Positions 23,911 to 34,181 of a stretch of 64,000 nt of DNA are shown in pieces (position 1 is the stretch's first letter; each line of letters begins with the position of its first letter). The DNA is taken from positions 2,666,001-2,730,000 of the forward strand of contig JABYQQ010000005.1 in the NCBI GenBank assembly GCA_022605405.1. Reading direction: 5' to 3'. A program made the translations under genes and the position numbers. The notes below the pieces were generated by a model that was not told the DNA's origin, did not search any database, and was given only the letters and a program-made list of their open reading frames with translations. Origin of the DNA: Earliella scabrosa. Taxonomy: Eukaryota; Basidiomycota; Agaricomycetes; Polyporales; Polyporaceae.

Positions 23911-24278
23911 TTCAATACTTAGGATTATCGTGACACAGTAACTAAAGGGGGTTTCAGATCATCTTGCCCAGTAACGATGGGCGCCGGGTGACCTGTAAGT
24001 CATCTGAGGAGTTGATCCCGGGATACAGGATAATCCTGAGGTAATCCCAGGATTAAACGGCGCTGATCGCGATTAATCGCCACGATTATGGCGCCCTTAA
24101 TCGCGAGGATCAAGGGAAGCGCCTGGCCGGTAAAAATGCGCACAATGGCAGGGATTCGAACTCAAGCCATTCCGTTTCGTGAACAGCAACACGGCGCACA
24201 TAACAACTGCGCCACTAAAGCTGGTAAGTAGTTGGGAGCTACCACACTATGTTCCCTGCTCTACCCCCATGGACTTAG
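23911..24278. repeat. Left inverted arm of the fold-back element
   Basis: Starts TTCAATACTTAGGATTATCG and is the reverse complement of 24581-24946. It contains the minus-strand tRNA-like segment (B box 24153-24161, A box 24204-24214). Confidence 0.88.
24143..24221 (-). other. tRNA-like segment in left arm (inverted copy)
   Basis: Mirror image of 24636-24712, with the B box at 24153-24161 and the A box at 24204-24214 read on the minus strand. The two internal promoters therefore point towards the outer ends of the element, in opposite directions. Confidence 0.65.
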
Positions 24279-24580
24279 CACATACTTAGCTCAAGTGTAC
24301 TTATTGCCGTCTGTTACGGTTGCTGTGAGTACATCAAGCCTCATTTCCTACTGTGCAGCTGTGTACTAAACATTGGCCACAGTGTGAACCCTCTATGAGA
24401 TACTAAACCGCCATTTTGCAACTTAACCACTCAACATAGGACCCGATATTAATCCTTGACCCTCAGTTGGGATCACGAGGGGCCCAAATGGGGGCGTGCA
24501 CCCCTTGCATTTACTTAGAAGGCGAATAGCATCTACTCATATGGCACAGGGACAGCTAGTAGCGAGCTACGTATTTGTCT

Positions 24581-24946
24581 TAAGTCCAAGGGGTAGAGTA
24601 GGGAACATAGTGTGGTAGCTCCCAACTACTTACCAGCTCTAGTGGCGCAGTTGTTATGTGCGCCGTGTTGCTGTTCACGAAACGGAATGGCTTGAGTTCG
24701 AATCCCTGCCATTGTGCGCATTTTTACCGGCCAGGCGCTTCCCTTGATCCTCGCGATTAAGGGCGCCATAATCGTGGCGATTAATCGCGATCAGCGCCGT
24801 TTAATCCTGGGATTACCTCAGGATTATCCTGTATCCCGGGATCAACTCCTCAGATGACTTACAGGTCACCCGGCGCCCATCGTTACTGGGCAAGATGATC
24901 TGAAACCCCCTTTAGTTACTGTGTCACGATAATCCTAAGTATTGAA
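24581..24946. repeat. Right inverted arm of the fold-back element
   Basis: Reverse complement of the left arm, ending CGATAATCCTAAGTATTGAA. It contains the plus-strand tRNA-like segment (A box 24643-24653, B box 24696-24704). Confidence 0.88.
24636..24712 (+). other. tRNA-like segment in right arm (Pol III A and B boxes)
   Basis: TGGCGCAGTTG at 24643-24653 matches the A-box consensus TRGYNNARNNG at every fixed position. GTTCGAATC at 24696-24704 matches the B-box GWTCRANNC. Spacing (42 nt) is normal for a tRNA-type internal promoter. A D-stem-like pairing (GCGC with GCGC) is visible, but the T-stem is poor, so this is tRNA-derived rather than a working tRNA gene. Confidence 0.65.
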
Positions 24947-25123
24947 TCTGGTGTTATTGTGCTCGACAATCCTCAGGATCCCGATGACCCTCGGACATTC
25001 CCAGGAGCAACTCAACATCCACAAGCGCCTACCTCACTCCCTTCGTCCGGCACGTCTCCTATCCACTCGTCAATACCGACCAACGAAAACTCGACCACGT
25101 ACAGAGGAGTCGCGGAGATATGA

Positions 25124-26064
25124 TGGTGCTCAGGCCAGTGCTCATGACTGCCGGTGACTTGCCAGTGTGGACCAGTGGAGACACAGACATTCGTACTTAT
25201 TTACTCACCTTGCCCGACGCCCGTTATTAGTGACTCCGAGTCGGACTTCGACGACTATCGACAGACTATCGCTTTCACCTGGACTACTTGTCTGCAATTG
25301 CCTGTGGGGTATACAATTCGCAAGCTCATAGTTAGTCATTGATGATCAACGATTGCCTTGTGATTGCCTTCAGCCACAACACCATGAAGCCCGGAGGTGG
25401 GACCCGCGCTGCCCGAGATATCTTGTATGAGGTTAGCGGGCCGTGGGGCCCATAACCTCCTTCCGAACCTCCTTCTGACCTCCTTGCACGCATACACGGC
25501 CAGACGCAGGACCTAGTTTAGAGTCAGATAGTACGTTTGTGATCGTTGATAGAGCGACGGGATAGCCCCGGGCCAGAGATGATCTAAAGGAGGGGCTATC
25601 AGAGAGTGTCTAAGTGTGGACGTGGGTTACCAGGTTGTGCCGCGCCCAACCCGATGATGGGTCATCCCGGGGCTGGCCTCCCCTGGGCGCCTCCCACAGC
25701 ACATGGTGACTTGCCGTGACGGACCTGTGACCGCTGGGCTCGCGAGCAGTCACATTCTCGCGCGACGCGCGAAGCGAAGCATCTTTTGACGCTCTTCGAC
25801 GCGCGACGCTGCGCGCGACGCGCGACACGCGACACGCGCAGTGAGCGTCGCGTGTCGGGCTCCAGAGATCCATATGCGTGAGGCATTTTGTCGCTGAACT
25901 TGATGCTATTCGACGCGTATAGATGCTCAACGCACGGTGGGGCATTGAGGACTGGGAGGCCCGATTAGGAAAGGTGACGGCCGGTGTACTACAGCCCCTG
26001 TCTGGCCTATCTTTGCCTGACCCATCCTCCGCTGCCGTTTGTTCATCTTCGCTCTAGCTCATCC
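25124..26064. other. Spacer with CG-rich simple repeats
   Basis: Lies between the E2 remnant and the transposase gene. At 25758-25860 it contains dense interspersed CGCGAC, CGCGACG and GACACGCG motifs forming imperfect palindromes. No gene is seen. It may include the 5' terminal region of the transposon, but I could not identify terminal inverted repeats. Confidence 0.45.
25758..25860. repeat. CGCGAC-rich simple repeat
   Basis: About 100 bp dominated by repeated CGCGACG, GCGACAC and their complements, with palindromic stretches. It resembles the CG-rich tract at 35610-35720. Confidence 0.6.
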
Positions 26065-29000
26065 ATGGTGTCTCCATCAGTCTCTCAAAGTACGTGTCCG
26101 TGAGGGCTCATAGTTGTTGCTGATAGCCTGACCAAGCTGCATGTTCAAGACTTCTGGAAGCCGATTCCGGGTGCATTGGATGCGGAGGGCAAGCAAATGT
26201 ACGGTTGTACGCTCTGCAATGACCACAAACCTCACAGCAAGCACTACAAGAAAACCCACGAGGGCGGTATGGTCCACCAGGGTCTCTTAGAACAGCTTGT
26301 GTTCCAGATGCAGCACCCGAAGAGCCCGGATGGGTCCCCCTCGTTAGAAGCAGCACATGCCGCTCAGCGCGAGGTAGTCGAAGACTCCCTGTCGCAGCTA
26401 TTAGCGGCGCTAGCAGGTCATGAACCAACCCCGAGTTCGAGCAACTCAGGTGGCCCTGGTGCCTCAACATCGGAATCATCAGCAATCCCCGCCTCCGGCT
26501 CTATGCCAGCGATCAACTGGAGCCTATACGAGGCCAATGAGGACACAACTTGGGAGAGCGTACTCGTTCGGTCTGTGAGCGAGGAGTTGTATGATAGGTT
26601 CACTGGGGGTGATAACTCGGACGAGGAGGAGCAAGAGGAGGAGCGGCAGGAGGATGATGTAGACGAACTTCCGTGGCGTGAACCAGAGGTCATCGGTGCG
26701 TTCAAGCATTTAAATTCTGTGTTGTCTACTGATAGATGCTCGAAGTGGATGATGGCGAGGACAGAACATTCTCTAGAGCACGCAAACGCGCTGCCCCTGA
26801 TGGGGATGACGATCAGCGTCGTCGGCACTGGTTTCCCTGGCATGACAAGATTGTGAGTCCATGCTACTTGCATACTAGAGTGGGGTTAACAGCTCTTCCG
26901 AAGACATGCACTCTCGACGTACTGATGCACCTCCCCCGATCCGTCTTCTCCCAACGGCAACTTGATCTCTTCCTATGGCTGCTTAAGGTCAACGGGATGG
27001 AAGATGTTCCCTCTGTCCGATCGATGCTAGGTCTCAATGCCGCACTCCAACGCGCATGCGGGATCGATAGTGTGCCCTATAAAGGCGCGCTGGGACATAC
27101 ATACTATGTCAATTCGCTCCCCCAAATCCTCGCACAAGTGAGATTATGATACGTGCTCAAGCTGCTTATTCTGAGATGTTGTTGCTTTGCAGGAGATGGC
27201 CAATCCTCGAGTGCGCCCCCATCTACACTTCTATCCAGAGGACACACGCGGGCAGGTTCTTGGCGAGGCGCGCCAGGCATCGAAGTGGCTCAAGGAGATG
27301 CCCAACGAACTCTTAACCCCCATGCTTCGATTAGGAGACCGCGACTTCTACATACACGAACCAGCAATGCGAAACGACGGGCAGGTCTGCATGCCTGTAC
27401 GGTGGTTCAACCGCCTCGAAGGAGCAAGCGGTGGTGACCGGGTATGGTATGCGAAATGTTGGCGTATGGAGGTGGTTCGGACAGAAGCGAGGGAAGGATG
27501 GCGCGTCATAATGGATGAGGGCGAGATCCGCGCCGACGAACTGCTGAAGACGTTTCCGGAACTCCAAGCAGACACTGTATCACGGCGGTACGATTTACCG
27601 TCACCGTCGGACATCCTAGGTGTGCACAATACCACTTTCAGTCTCGATCCGCGTAGATATATTGAATAACGCGTTCGGTTTGCTGTGGTAGAGGTCGTTG
27701 ACCCCGAGACGGGCCTCACATCTTCCTGGTCGCTCACGGAACCCGCTCAAGGCAACATATGGCGGGGTCGGGCAAAGGGTTACCGCGTACTGTCAATGCC
27801 GCTCTGGCTTTACTGCGACGACACCTCCGGAAATCTTTCCAAAAAATGGAACGAGCATAACAGCGTGCTGTTCACACTAGCAGGACTCCCTCGGGAACAG
27901 GTGCAAAAAGAATTCAATGTCCACTTTCTCACCACGTCGAATCTGGCCCCGCCGCTGGAAATGATAGACGGAGTTGTGAGTCAGCTTGAGTAAGTACTAA
28001 TCTCATACATGAAAGACGGTCGTCTCACCATCCCATAGGTCTGCACAGCGGGAGGGCGTGTGGGCATGGGATGCACAACTATGCGAGCCGGTGCTCGTGG
28101 TCCCATGGGTTCTTGCAATGTTGGGAGATAACCCCATGCAGAGCGAGTTCGCTTCCCATATTGGCATGAACGCGAAGCGTTTCTGCCGGAATTGCTGGGT
28201 GAAGGGCAAGGATATGGCGGACGAGGTAGAGGGCGGCGCCGGGAGGCATCGTCGTCAAGGTGGTGATGATGAGCTTGAGAGCGGACTCTCTGGAGAGTCA
28301 GGGGATGACAAACGCGCGGACGAGAGTGAGGTAGACAGGGAGATACAGAGTGCCGCAGGGTCCTCTGATGCTACCTCAGCGGACGGCGATGGGGCGGGTA
28401 AAGGGAAGGCCGCAAAACGAGGGAAGAGGCTTGAGAGTATGGAGGATATGTTGACGCGGGTTCGTGCTTTCTTAAAGGTGCGTGTATATGGGTCTGGAGC
28501 TTGAGCAGAACACGTTGTTCTAATACGCTGTGTGTAGATTGGAAAGAAACGTACCAAGGAGGAGACTGGCAGCCAACTGAGGTCCTATTTCGAGATGGCG
28601 TCCGTTCCCGGCACCAAGACAAAGATAGCGAAGGAGCGCACGCAAACGGGGATCAAGGACACTTTCCAGTTAGCCTTCCTCAACAAGCTCTTCGACTCCT
28701 ACAAGGGAAAGCGAGGAATGGAGGCGAAGCAGAACGCCCTGGATGCCGCCATTGCAGCACTGCCAACGAACACCACAAATCCTATATGGCGGATCAAAGG
28801 TGAGGCGTTTGGAGCTTATGTTCAACGCGTACAAATGTTGATACAACCTTGGTCCGGGCCCCTAGGTCTTGATGCTCATCAAGACACCCCAGTCGAGGTT
28901 CTGCACGTCGTTCTGCTGGGATTTGTCAAGTATTTGTGGCGCGATCTCGTCCAGACAAAACTGAAGAACAAGGACACTCAGAAGAAACTCCTGGCAACTC

Positions 29001-30700
29001 GACTGTCCTCCGTCGATGTGACTGGCCTGGGTATCTCTCCCCTTGTCGGCCACACACTCGTACAGTATGCCGGTTCTCTCACGGGGAGGGACTTTCGCGC
29101 GATTGCCCAGGTCGCGCCGTTCGTGATCTACGACATGGTGTCCCCGGAGTGCTTTGAGACGTGGCTCGCCTTGTCAAAACTCGTACCGCTCATATGGCAG
29201 CCTGTCATTCACGGGGTTGACGAGTACCTGGTGGGTATATATGTTCAGTTATTTAACGCATACTGATCAACGCTGGCTGCACAGAACACCCTGTCCAAGG
29301 AAATCAGACATTTCCTCCTCTGCGCCGCCAGATGGAACGTACGGTGGTTTAACAAATCCAAGTACCACGTGGTTCTCCACCTCGTCGAGCACATCCGTCG
29401 CTTCGGCCCCGCGGCGCTCTTCGCAACGGAGGCGTTCGAGTCATTCAACGCGGTCATTCGTGCAAAGAGTGTCCACTCGAACCGCCAGGCGCCCTCGCGG
29501 GACATCGCACATGGCTTCGCACAAGGGAACAGAATCCGACACCTGCTGAGCGGCGGATACTTCCAACACAGCCCGCAGGAGAGAGATGTGCGGGAGGGGG
29601 ACTCATCCATGTCACGAACACCGTTTTCGTTTCTTGCAGGAGATTGGCGTACCGTAGGCGAAGGACCCCGGAGCCTAGCTCAGACCGAGAGCACAGTGAC
29701 CGCATACTTGGGTTTAAACATGGATGACAAGTTTCGCAAAAGTGCGTAGCCATATTTCGACATCACCAACAGCCTGGTCCCGTTCATATTCTCCACAGGT
29801 GGCCAGTGTGTATATGCCAAATCAGCGCTGCACAGCTGGACCGAGACAAAGTCCGCGAAGATTTTCCCTGGCCTCTCGGAGGAGTACAGCCGGTTTGAGT
29901 TCAAGACAAGCACCGAGGTCACGCTCCTGAACGGTGACACTTGCAAGCCGGGCGGTTATGTTATTGCATCCTCACCGCCCGGAGTTCAAGTCCCGAACAC
30001 CTCCGAGTCATCGCATAACACTTACGTCGCCTGTGTCGACGAGATTCTCACAGTGCGAGGTACGCCTGAGGACCTCCATCGACAGAGCAACATGATTCTC
30101 CTGCATCGTGCGAGCGTGACTCGTGCGAATCCCAAGTACCGCATGCCACACATCGACATGCAGAATGCATATCATCTGTGCCGTATTGAGGTATGCGCAT
30201 GTCATACTTCTTCAGACTGACATGGTCTCATTACATGATAGGATCTGAAGTGCACCGTCAACGTCCAGCACAACTGCGACGCCCGAGGGTGCACCGACTC
30301 TGGTTCCCGTCGCACTCGTGAAGAACGTTTGCTCACCAACAAGACCACCACCATGGTGGAGCATAACGTCCCGCTGGACGACCTCCTACTCAACACGGCT
30401 CAGATGCGTGATGCTCTATATGTGCAGCCTTTCCGGATAGCCTCTCCAGACCTCAACTCCGACGAGATCACCATGGTAGCAGTCCAACGCGAAATCCTCG
30501 GGCGAAAAGCTGCATCCGCGCAGCTCCGACAGCAGATAGCTGTCTCTGGGAGGGCACGTGGGACTGGCAGTCGAGGGGGCAGGGGTTCTCATGGACAGAG
30601 GCGAGGATCCCGCTTGAGAGGGGCGAGTTCTCTGGGAGTCGACGATGGGGAAACAGGTGATGAACGCACCAGGAGTTTGCTCGAAACTGCACCACAGTAG
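26065..30700 (+). mobile_element. Degenerate tnp2/CACTA-like transposon region
   Basis: Extent of the transposase gene, taken as the minimum extent of the element. Target-site duplications and terminal repeats were not found by eye in 25124-26064 or 30701-31048, so the true ends are unknown. The neighbouring fold-back element and E2 remnant mark this part of the window as a transposon insertion zone. Confidence 0.65.
26065..30700 (+). pseudogene. tnp2/CACTA-like transposase gene with in-frame stop
   Basis: Many exons in a consistent order. An N-terminal region holds an acidic stretch (EEEQEEERQEDDVDE). Exon 27193-27993 includes WLYCDDTSGNLSKKWNEHNS, then EFNVHFLTTSNLAPPLEM. Exon 28040-28480 has LVVPWVLAMLGDNPMQSEF and MNAKRFCRNCWVKG. 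Exon 28866-29231 contains DTPVEVLHVVLLGFVKYLW, and the exon from 29286 has HLVEHIRRFGPAALFATEAF. The C-terminal exon ends at 30700 in an RG-rich tail. The DDTSGN...KKWN, DNP-S/E and CRNCW pattern resembles tnp2-type (En/Spm, CACTA) transposases and their agaricomycete relatives such as Plavaka-type elements. A TAA at 27667-27669 interrupts an otherwise open exon between RRYIE and RVRFAV. The 5' exon is also unclear, so the copy is probably dead. Confidence 0.75.
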
Positions 30701-31048
30701 CCAAATGTCATTCAGCTTGTCTCGTCTTCACAGCCTATACAGGAGCCAGCGGCACGATGTCCTCCAGTCGAGTGTGTCCCATAGGAGCGGTCTCCAGGGT
30801 CGGAGTCAACACATCCCCGGCCAGACGAGAAATACTTGACTGTGATATGTTCATGTCGACAGTCGTGGGCATTCATGAGTGGAGAGACCGAGACATCCGA
30901 GTCGTTACACCACCTTAGGACATGGAGAGGGAAAGGCGTCTTCAAGATAGATCGATGCCGCATCAGTCTGGGTCTCGGCTACAGTTGACAAGCTCCCACG
31001 CGCACAAACACGTTGCCAAACATTCATAACCAAATCGTTGCAGGTCCA
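30701..31048. other. Spacer right of the transposase gene
   Basis: No gene or clear terminal repeat recognised. Presumably it holds the 3' end of the transposon and the 3' flank of the minus-strand gene that stops at 31049. Confidence 0.4.
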
Positions 31049-32087
31049 CTACACGTATTGGGAAGCCTCTTCATCTGGAATATCTATCGCATGAGACACA
31101 AGGACAAACGCAAGCTGTGACACCCGACCCTCAAGGAAGCGAACTCGCCGTTCCAGCTCCACGCGCTCCTCGAACTCATGGTTCAGTGAGTTCTTCAGGC
31201 CCGAGATCTCCTGGCGGTATCGATGTAGCAGAGCCGTGATAGGCTGAAATGCCTGCAACTCCCGCGAAGGCAGATCACCCAGCTGTTGATGGCAGCATTT
31301 CGCATACGGGTGGCTCAACGCGGAACTTGACGGAGTTTCCGTCTCCACTGTGCTGATATCGTTCTCGTCCAGGTCCTCCAAGTCACTGTCAGAGTAACGG
31401 TCTGATAGCCAAGATCAGCATACAGCACCGAAACACGCATAGGAGGATAACACACCGTTTTCGCCCATGAGAGCCTTAAGCTCCTGAGTGTGAATGTCGG
31501 GAACTTCTCGCGGCTGCGACTCTGGTACGTCATCGAAGGTGCATTCCTCCACGGTCACCGACACGCCCAATGCATCCATGTCTGCGTAGAGGACATAGTA
31601 TCCAGTAAGTTCTCGACTTTTCCTCTGAAGGAGATTGTGAGACTCACCGGGACGGTTGCCACATGTTGCACTATTAACGCTTCCAGGACTCTTGCCCTCG
31701 ACACTACAAGAGACCCCGTCGATCATCGAACAAATGACCTGCGAGTCGGACATTTGACTATCGAGCATCCCACCCTCGAACAAGCTGGAAATATGATCAG
31801 CCTGTTGCTCACAGCTTGATCGTGCACTTACGACGAGGTGCGCCGTTGTCTCATACTCTCCAGCGCGACTTGTCGTTTGGGCCGTTGGACTGCCATTTGA
31901 GAGTAGTTCCCCGGATACAATCCAGTACGCACACTGAGGTGACAAGTCAGCGGCCACCCGACTGGTCCAACCATCAATAGTGCCAGCTTCCAAACATGCG
32001 CTCACCTCAGAGGTCGCGGATGGCGGGATGGACGCTCCTTCGAGAAAGAAAGGTCTGTGGCTGCGTATTCCTGTTTGGGGAGCATGA
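31049..32087 (-). CDS. Hypothetical protein with C-terminal coiled coil
   Basis: Minus-strand exons are supported at 31401-31049, 31581-31456 and about 31785-31648, with GT-AG junctions that keep frame (for example MGEN-DRYSDSDLEDLDEND across the last intron). The C-terminal part contains a Leu/Glu/Arg heptad-like segment, from about FQPITALLHRYRQ through FEERVELERRVRFLEG, predicted to form a coiled coil. Upstream parts are acidic and Ser-rich. A TATAAAAG motif on the minus strand lies near 32118-32125, and an ATG at about 32087 is the likely start. The frame between that start and exon 2 is not resolved. No known family is recognised. It is divergently paired with the gene at 32242. Confidence 0.55.
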
Positions 32088-32117
32088 TGACAATGTTTCG
32101 CACGCGTGTTCGGGTCA

Positions 32118-32125
32118 CTTTTATA
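32118..32125 (-). promoter_or_regulatory. Putative TATA box for the 31049-32087 gene
   Basis: Minus-strand TATAAAAG about 30 nt upstream of the proposed ATG at 32087. With the start that close, the leader would be very short or the true start lies further downstream. Confidence 0.35.
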
Positions 32126-32241
32126 TCTGCCCGACACGTCGCGCAACGCGATCGCGACACGATCGACAATTTGTTGAATGTGTTCAACAAACCGCGTTTA
32201 CTCCACGTGACGGCTCTGCGCCCTTTATAGGGGCTCCTGGC

Positions 32242-34181
32242 ATGGACGGTTGTCCTCAGAACATCATGTCCGTCTCCGGTCTCCCAACTCTCTTGAGCCG
32301 CAACTCCTTCACCTTCACCCCTCAGCCAGGCTCGACACCCCCACTCATGAACTCCTCCGCGGGCTCGTTCGGACCCCAGCCTGGCGAATCGACCGCACCG
32401 GCCACTCCTCACCCTGTCGGCATGACCTCTCCGAGTCCCCAATCCCAATCTCAGAACTCCGCCTTCCGATTCACCGCTCAGGGCCTCTCAACTCAGGTGT
32501 TCGCGCCGGGTTCCTTCTCCTCTGCGTTGGGACAAAATTCGACCCAAGAATCTTATCCGGCTTTCGAGCAGCCCTTCTCGTCGACCACACCTTCTCCCAC
32601 CCCGCCCCCCCGTGACCCCATGACTGCCAACAACACTGCTCAATCTGCGGTCCCCGACATGAACCCGGGCCCCCGCGCAGCTACTGCCGTTGAGAAGAAC
32701 GATGTCATTCCGCCGCTGTTTGTCGACCATATCGCCAAGGATTTCCGACTTAACAGCAACCACGCTGCAAGATTGAGGGCCCTTGTTCATGTACGTCCTC
32801 ATGGTATATCCGTATTGACACAACACATCCTCACGCTGGCCAACTCAGCTCGGCTCTGTCAGCCCCGCTCTCTCACAAGCGGATCTTGCAACTCGAACAT
32901 ACATCTTCGCTGCAATCATATCTCTCTTGGACGACCTCAAACAAGTATTCGCAGCCACCAGAACCAATCTCGACGACCTTCCCGGCCTGTTCAATGATAT
33001 GAAGATCCGGCTGGAGGACTCCTTCAAGATTACCGCCGAGCAAAAGGTGCATCTTGCGTCCGAGTCATAGAGACAGTCACACTCACTGAACTGCCCATGG
33101 TTCTGATTAGGGCAACATTCGTGCTGTGATACAAGATCTTCTCTATCAAGCCAACCGCATCAAGTACAAGGGCGATGACTTCCCGCAGGACGTCGAGGTG
33201 AGTGCGTAAACGCACTCACATCCACACCTTTGCCCACGCTACTCTGTGTGACACTTCCAGGATGCGTTGAAGAACGAGCAGGTCGTCTTACGCCTCAACA
33301 ACATCTTTGGTAGCCCGCATAGAGAGAAGGTTCTTCAAGGCATCATCAAGACTGTTTCCTCCAGTGTGCGCAACGCGTTCCGACAGGATGTAAGTCCCCC
33401 CTGAGCACCCTTCGTCGTTGTCTGATATCTTAACACCTGAACATATCACTGCTTTTGTAGCTTCGCAACAGCGTTTTCGGAAAGCACCCCATCACCCTCT
33501 CGCAGTTCACCAATCAGACTGCAGCAAGGTTCAAGCGTGGCGGTATTGGAAAGAAGGGGCTGCCAACTGGTCTCACGATCCGCAATGCGCTCTTGGTACG
33601 TCCACAGTCTTCGTTCCTCGTGATGCTCAACAGGACATATCTATTGTTCCTCCTAGCGTCGTTTCGCTTTGGATAACCCTCAAATCCTCAACATAGCTGA
33701 AACCGAGGTCGACGAAGACACGCCTGGCTCTGAGGCGGACCCGGAGGGTGGCCTCTGCGTCGACGCCCAAGCTGGTCCTGCTCAGAAGAAGCGGAAGACG
33801 GCGACCACAGCCGGAGGGCGAGTGCCTCGTGGCCAGGACTTCTGGAGCCAGGTTGACGTGTATCTTGCTGGATACATCATTCAATGGGGCAATAACATCA
33901 CAGCACCTGAATGGAAGACGTGAGTTTCATCTTTCCCAAGTCCGCAATGCTCAGATGAAGTCTCACTCTACTCTGTCAGATTTGTTGACGATGTTATTTT
34001 CCGTGATCACCAGAACTTTCCTGATAGATCTTACTCTCTGCCTGCTACACCTGCGACGGAGCCAACCCTCTCGAATGGTCCCTTCCACGGCGCCCCGCAG
34101 AGCACTGCTCCTACCACGTCCTCGTCGTCCCCGTACTACTTTGCCAGCCTCCTCGGCGGCCCCTCCTCTATGTCGAACTAA
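32242..34181 (+). CDS. Conserved hypothetical protein, seven exons
   Basis: Exons 32242-32790, 32849-33046, 33111-33197, 33261-33389, 33461-33595, 33657-33919 and 33980-34181 all join in frame with GT-AG introns. The first about 150 residues are a Pro/Ser/Gln-rich disordered region (repeated TPQPG and SPSPQSQSQ-like runs). A helical core follows, with PPLFVDHIAKDFRLNSNH, YIFAAIISLLDDLKQVFAAT, NNIFGSPHREKVLQGIIKTV and KGLPTGLTIRNALLRRFALD. An acidic segment precedes a basic AQKKRKTATT stretch (possible nuclear signal), and the end is Ser-rich (LLGGPSSMSN). No family is recognised. The exon structure and compact core argue for a real, expressed gene, perhaps nuclear. A second Met at residue 9 is an alternative start. 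Confidence 0.75.

Larger units (their letters stand above)
23911..24946. mobile_element. Fold-back/TIR element with tRNA-like inverted arms
   Basis: Arms 23911-24278 and 24581-24946 are inverted copies of about 366 bp that I read as nearly identical, with only a few mismatches near their inner ends. The unique core (about 24279-24580, 300 bp) has no open reading frame of note. If the insertion site is TA, the element proper starts at CTTAGGATTATCG and is flanked by TA on both sides within a palindromic host sequence. The long arms, small size and lack of coding capacity suggest a non-autonomous DNA element or a fold-back element. Each arm carries Pol III promoter-like boxes. The near identity of the arms suggests recent insertion or arm homogenisation. 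Confidence 0.85.
23621..25123 (+). pseudogene. E2: 5'-truncated paralogue of the 8-Cys membrane-protein family
   Basis: Two exons of the family tail remain. The first (23621-23848, 76 codons in frame from an AG acceptor) ends in TTTMYY before a GTGCGT donor, matching the tyrosine-ended penultimate exon of A-E. The second (24977-25123) encodes DPDDPRTFP... and ends YRGVAEI, the family tail. The intron between them is about 1.1 kb instead of about 60 nt because it holds the fold-back element at 23911-24946. No signal peptide, eight-Cys ectodomain or transmembrane exon is found upstream, so the gene is broken or was captured as a tail fragment. A new gene with a different 5' end cannot be excluded. 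Confidence 0.7.

Noticed and set aside
24636..24712. Functional tRNA gene
   Set aside because: A and B boxes are good, but the T-stem pairs poorly and no clean acceptor stem is visible; the identical segment in inverted orientation in the other arm shows it belongs to a repeat.
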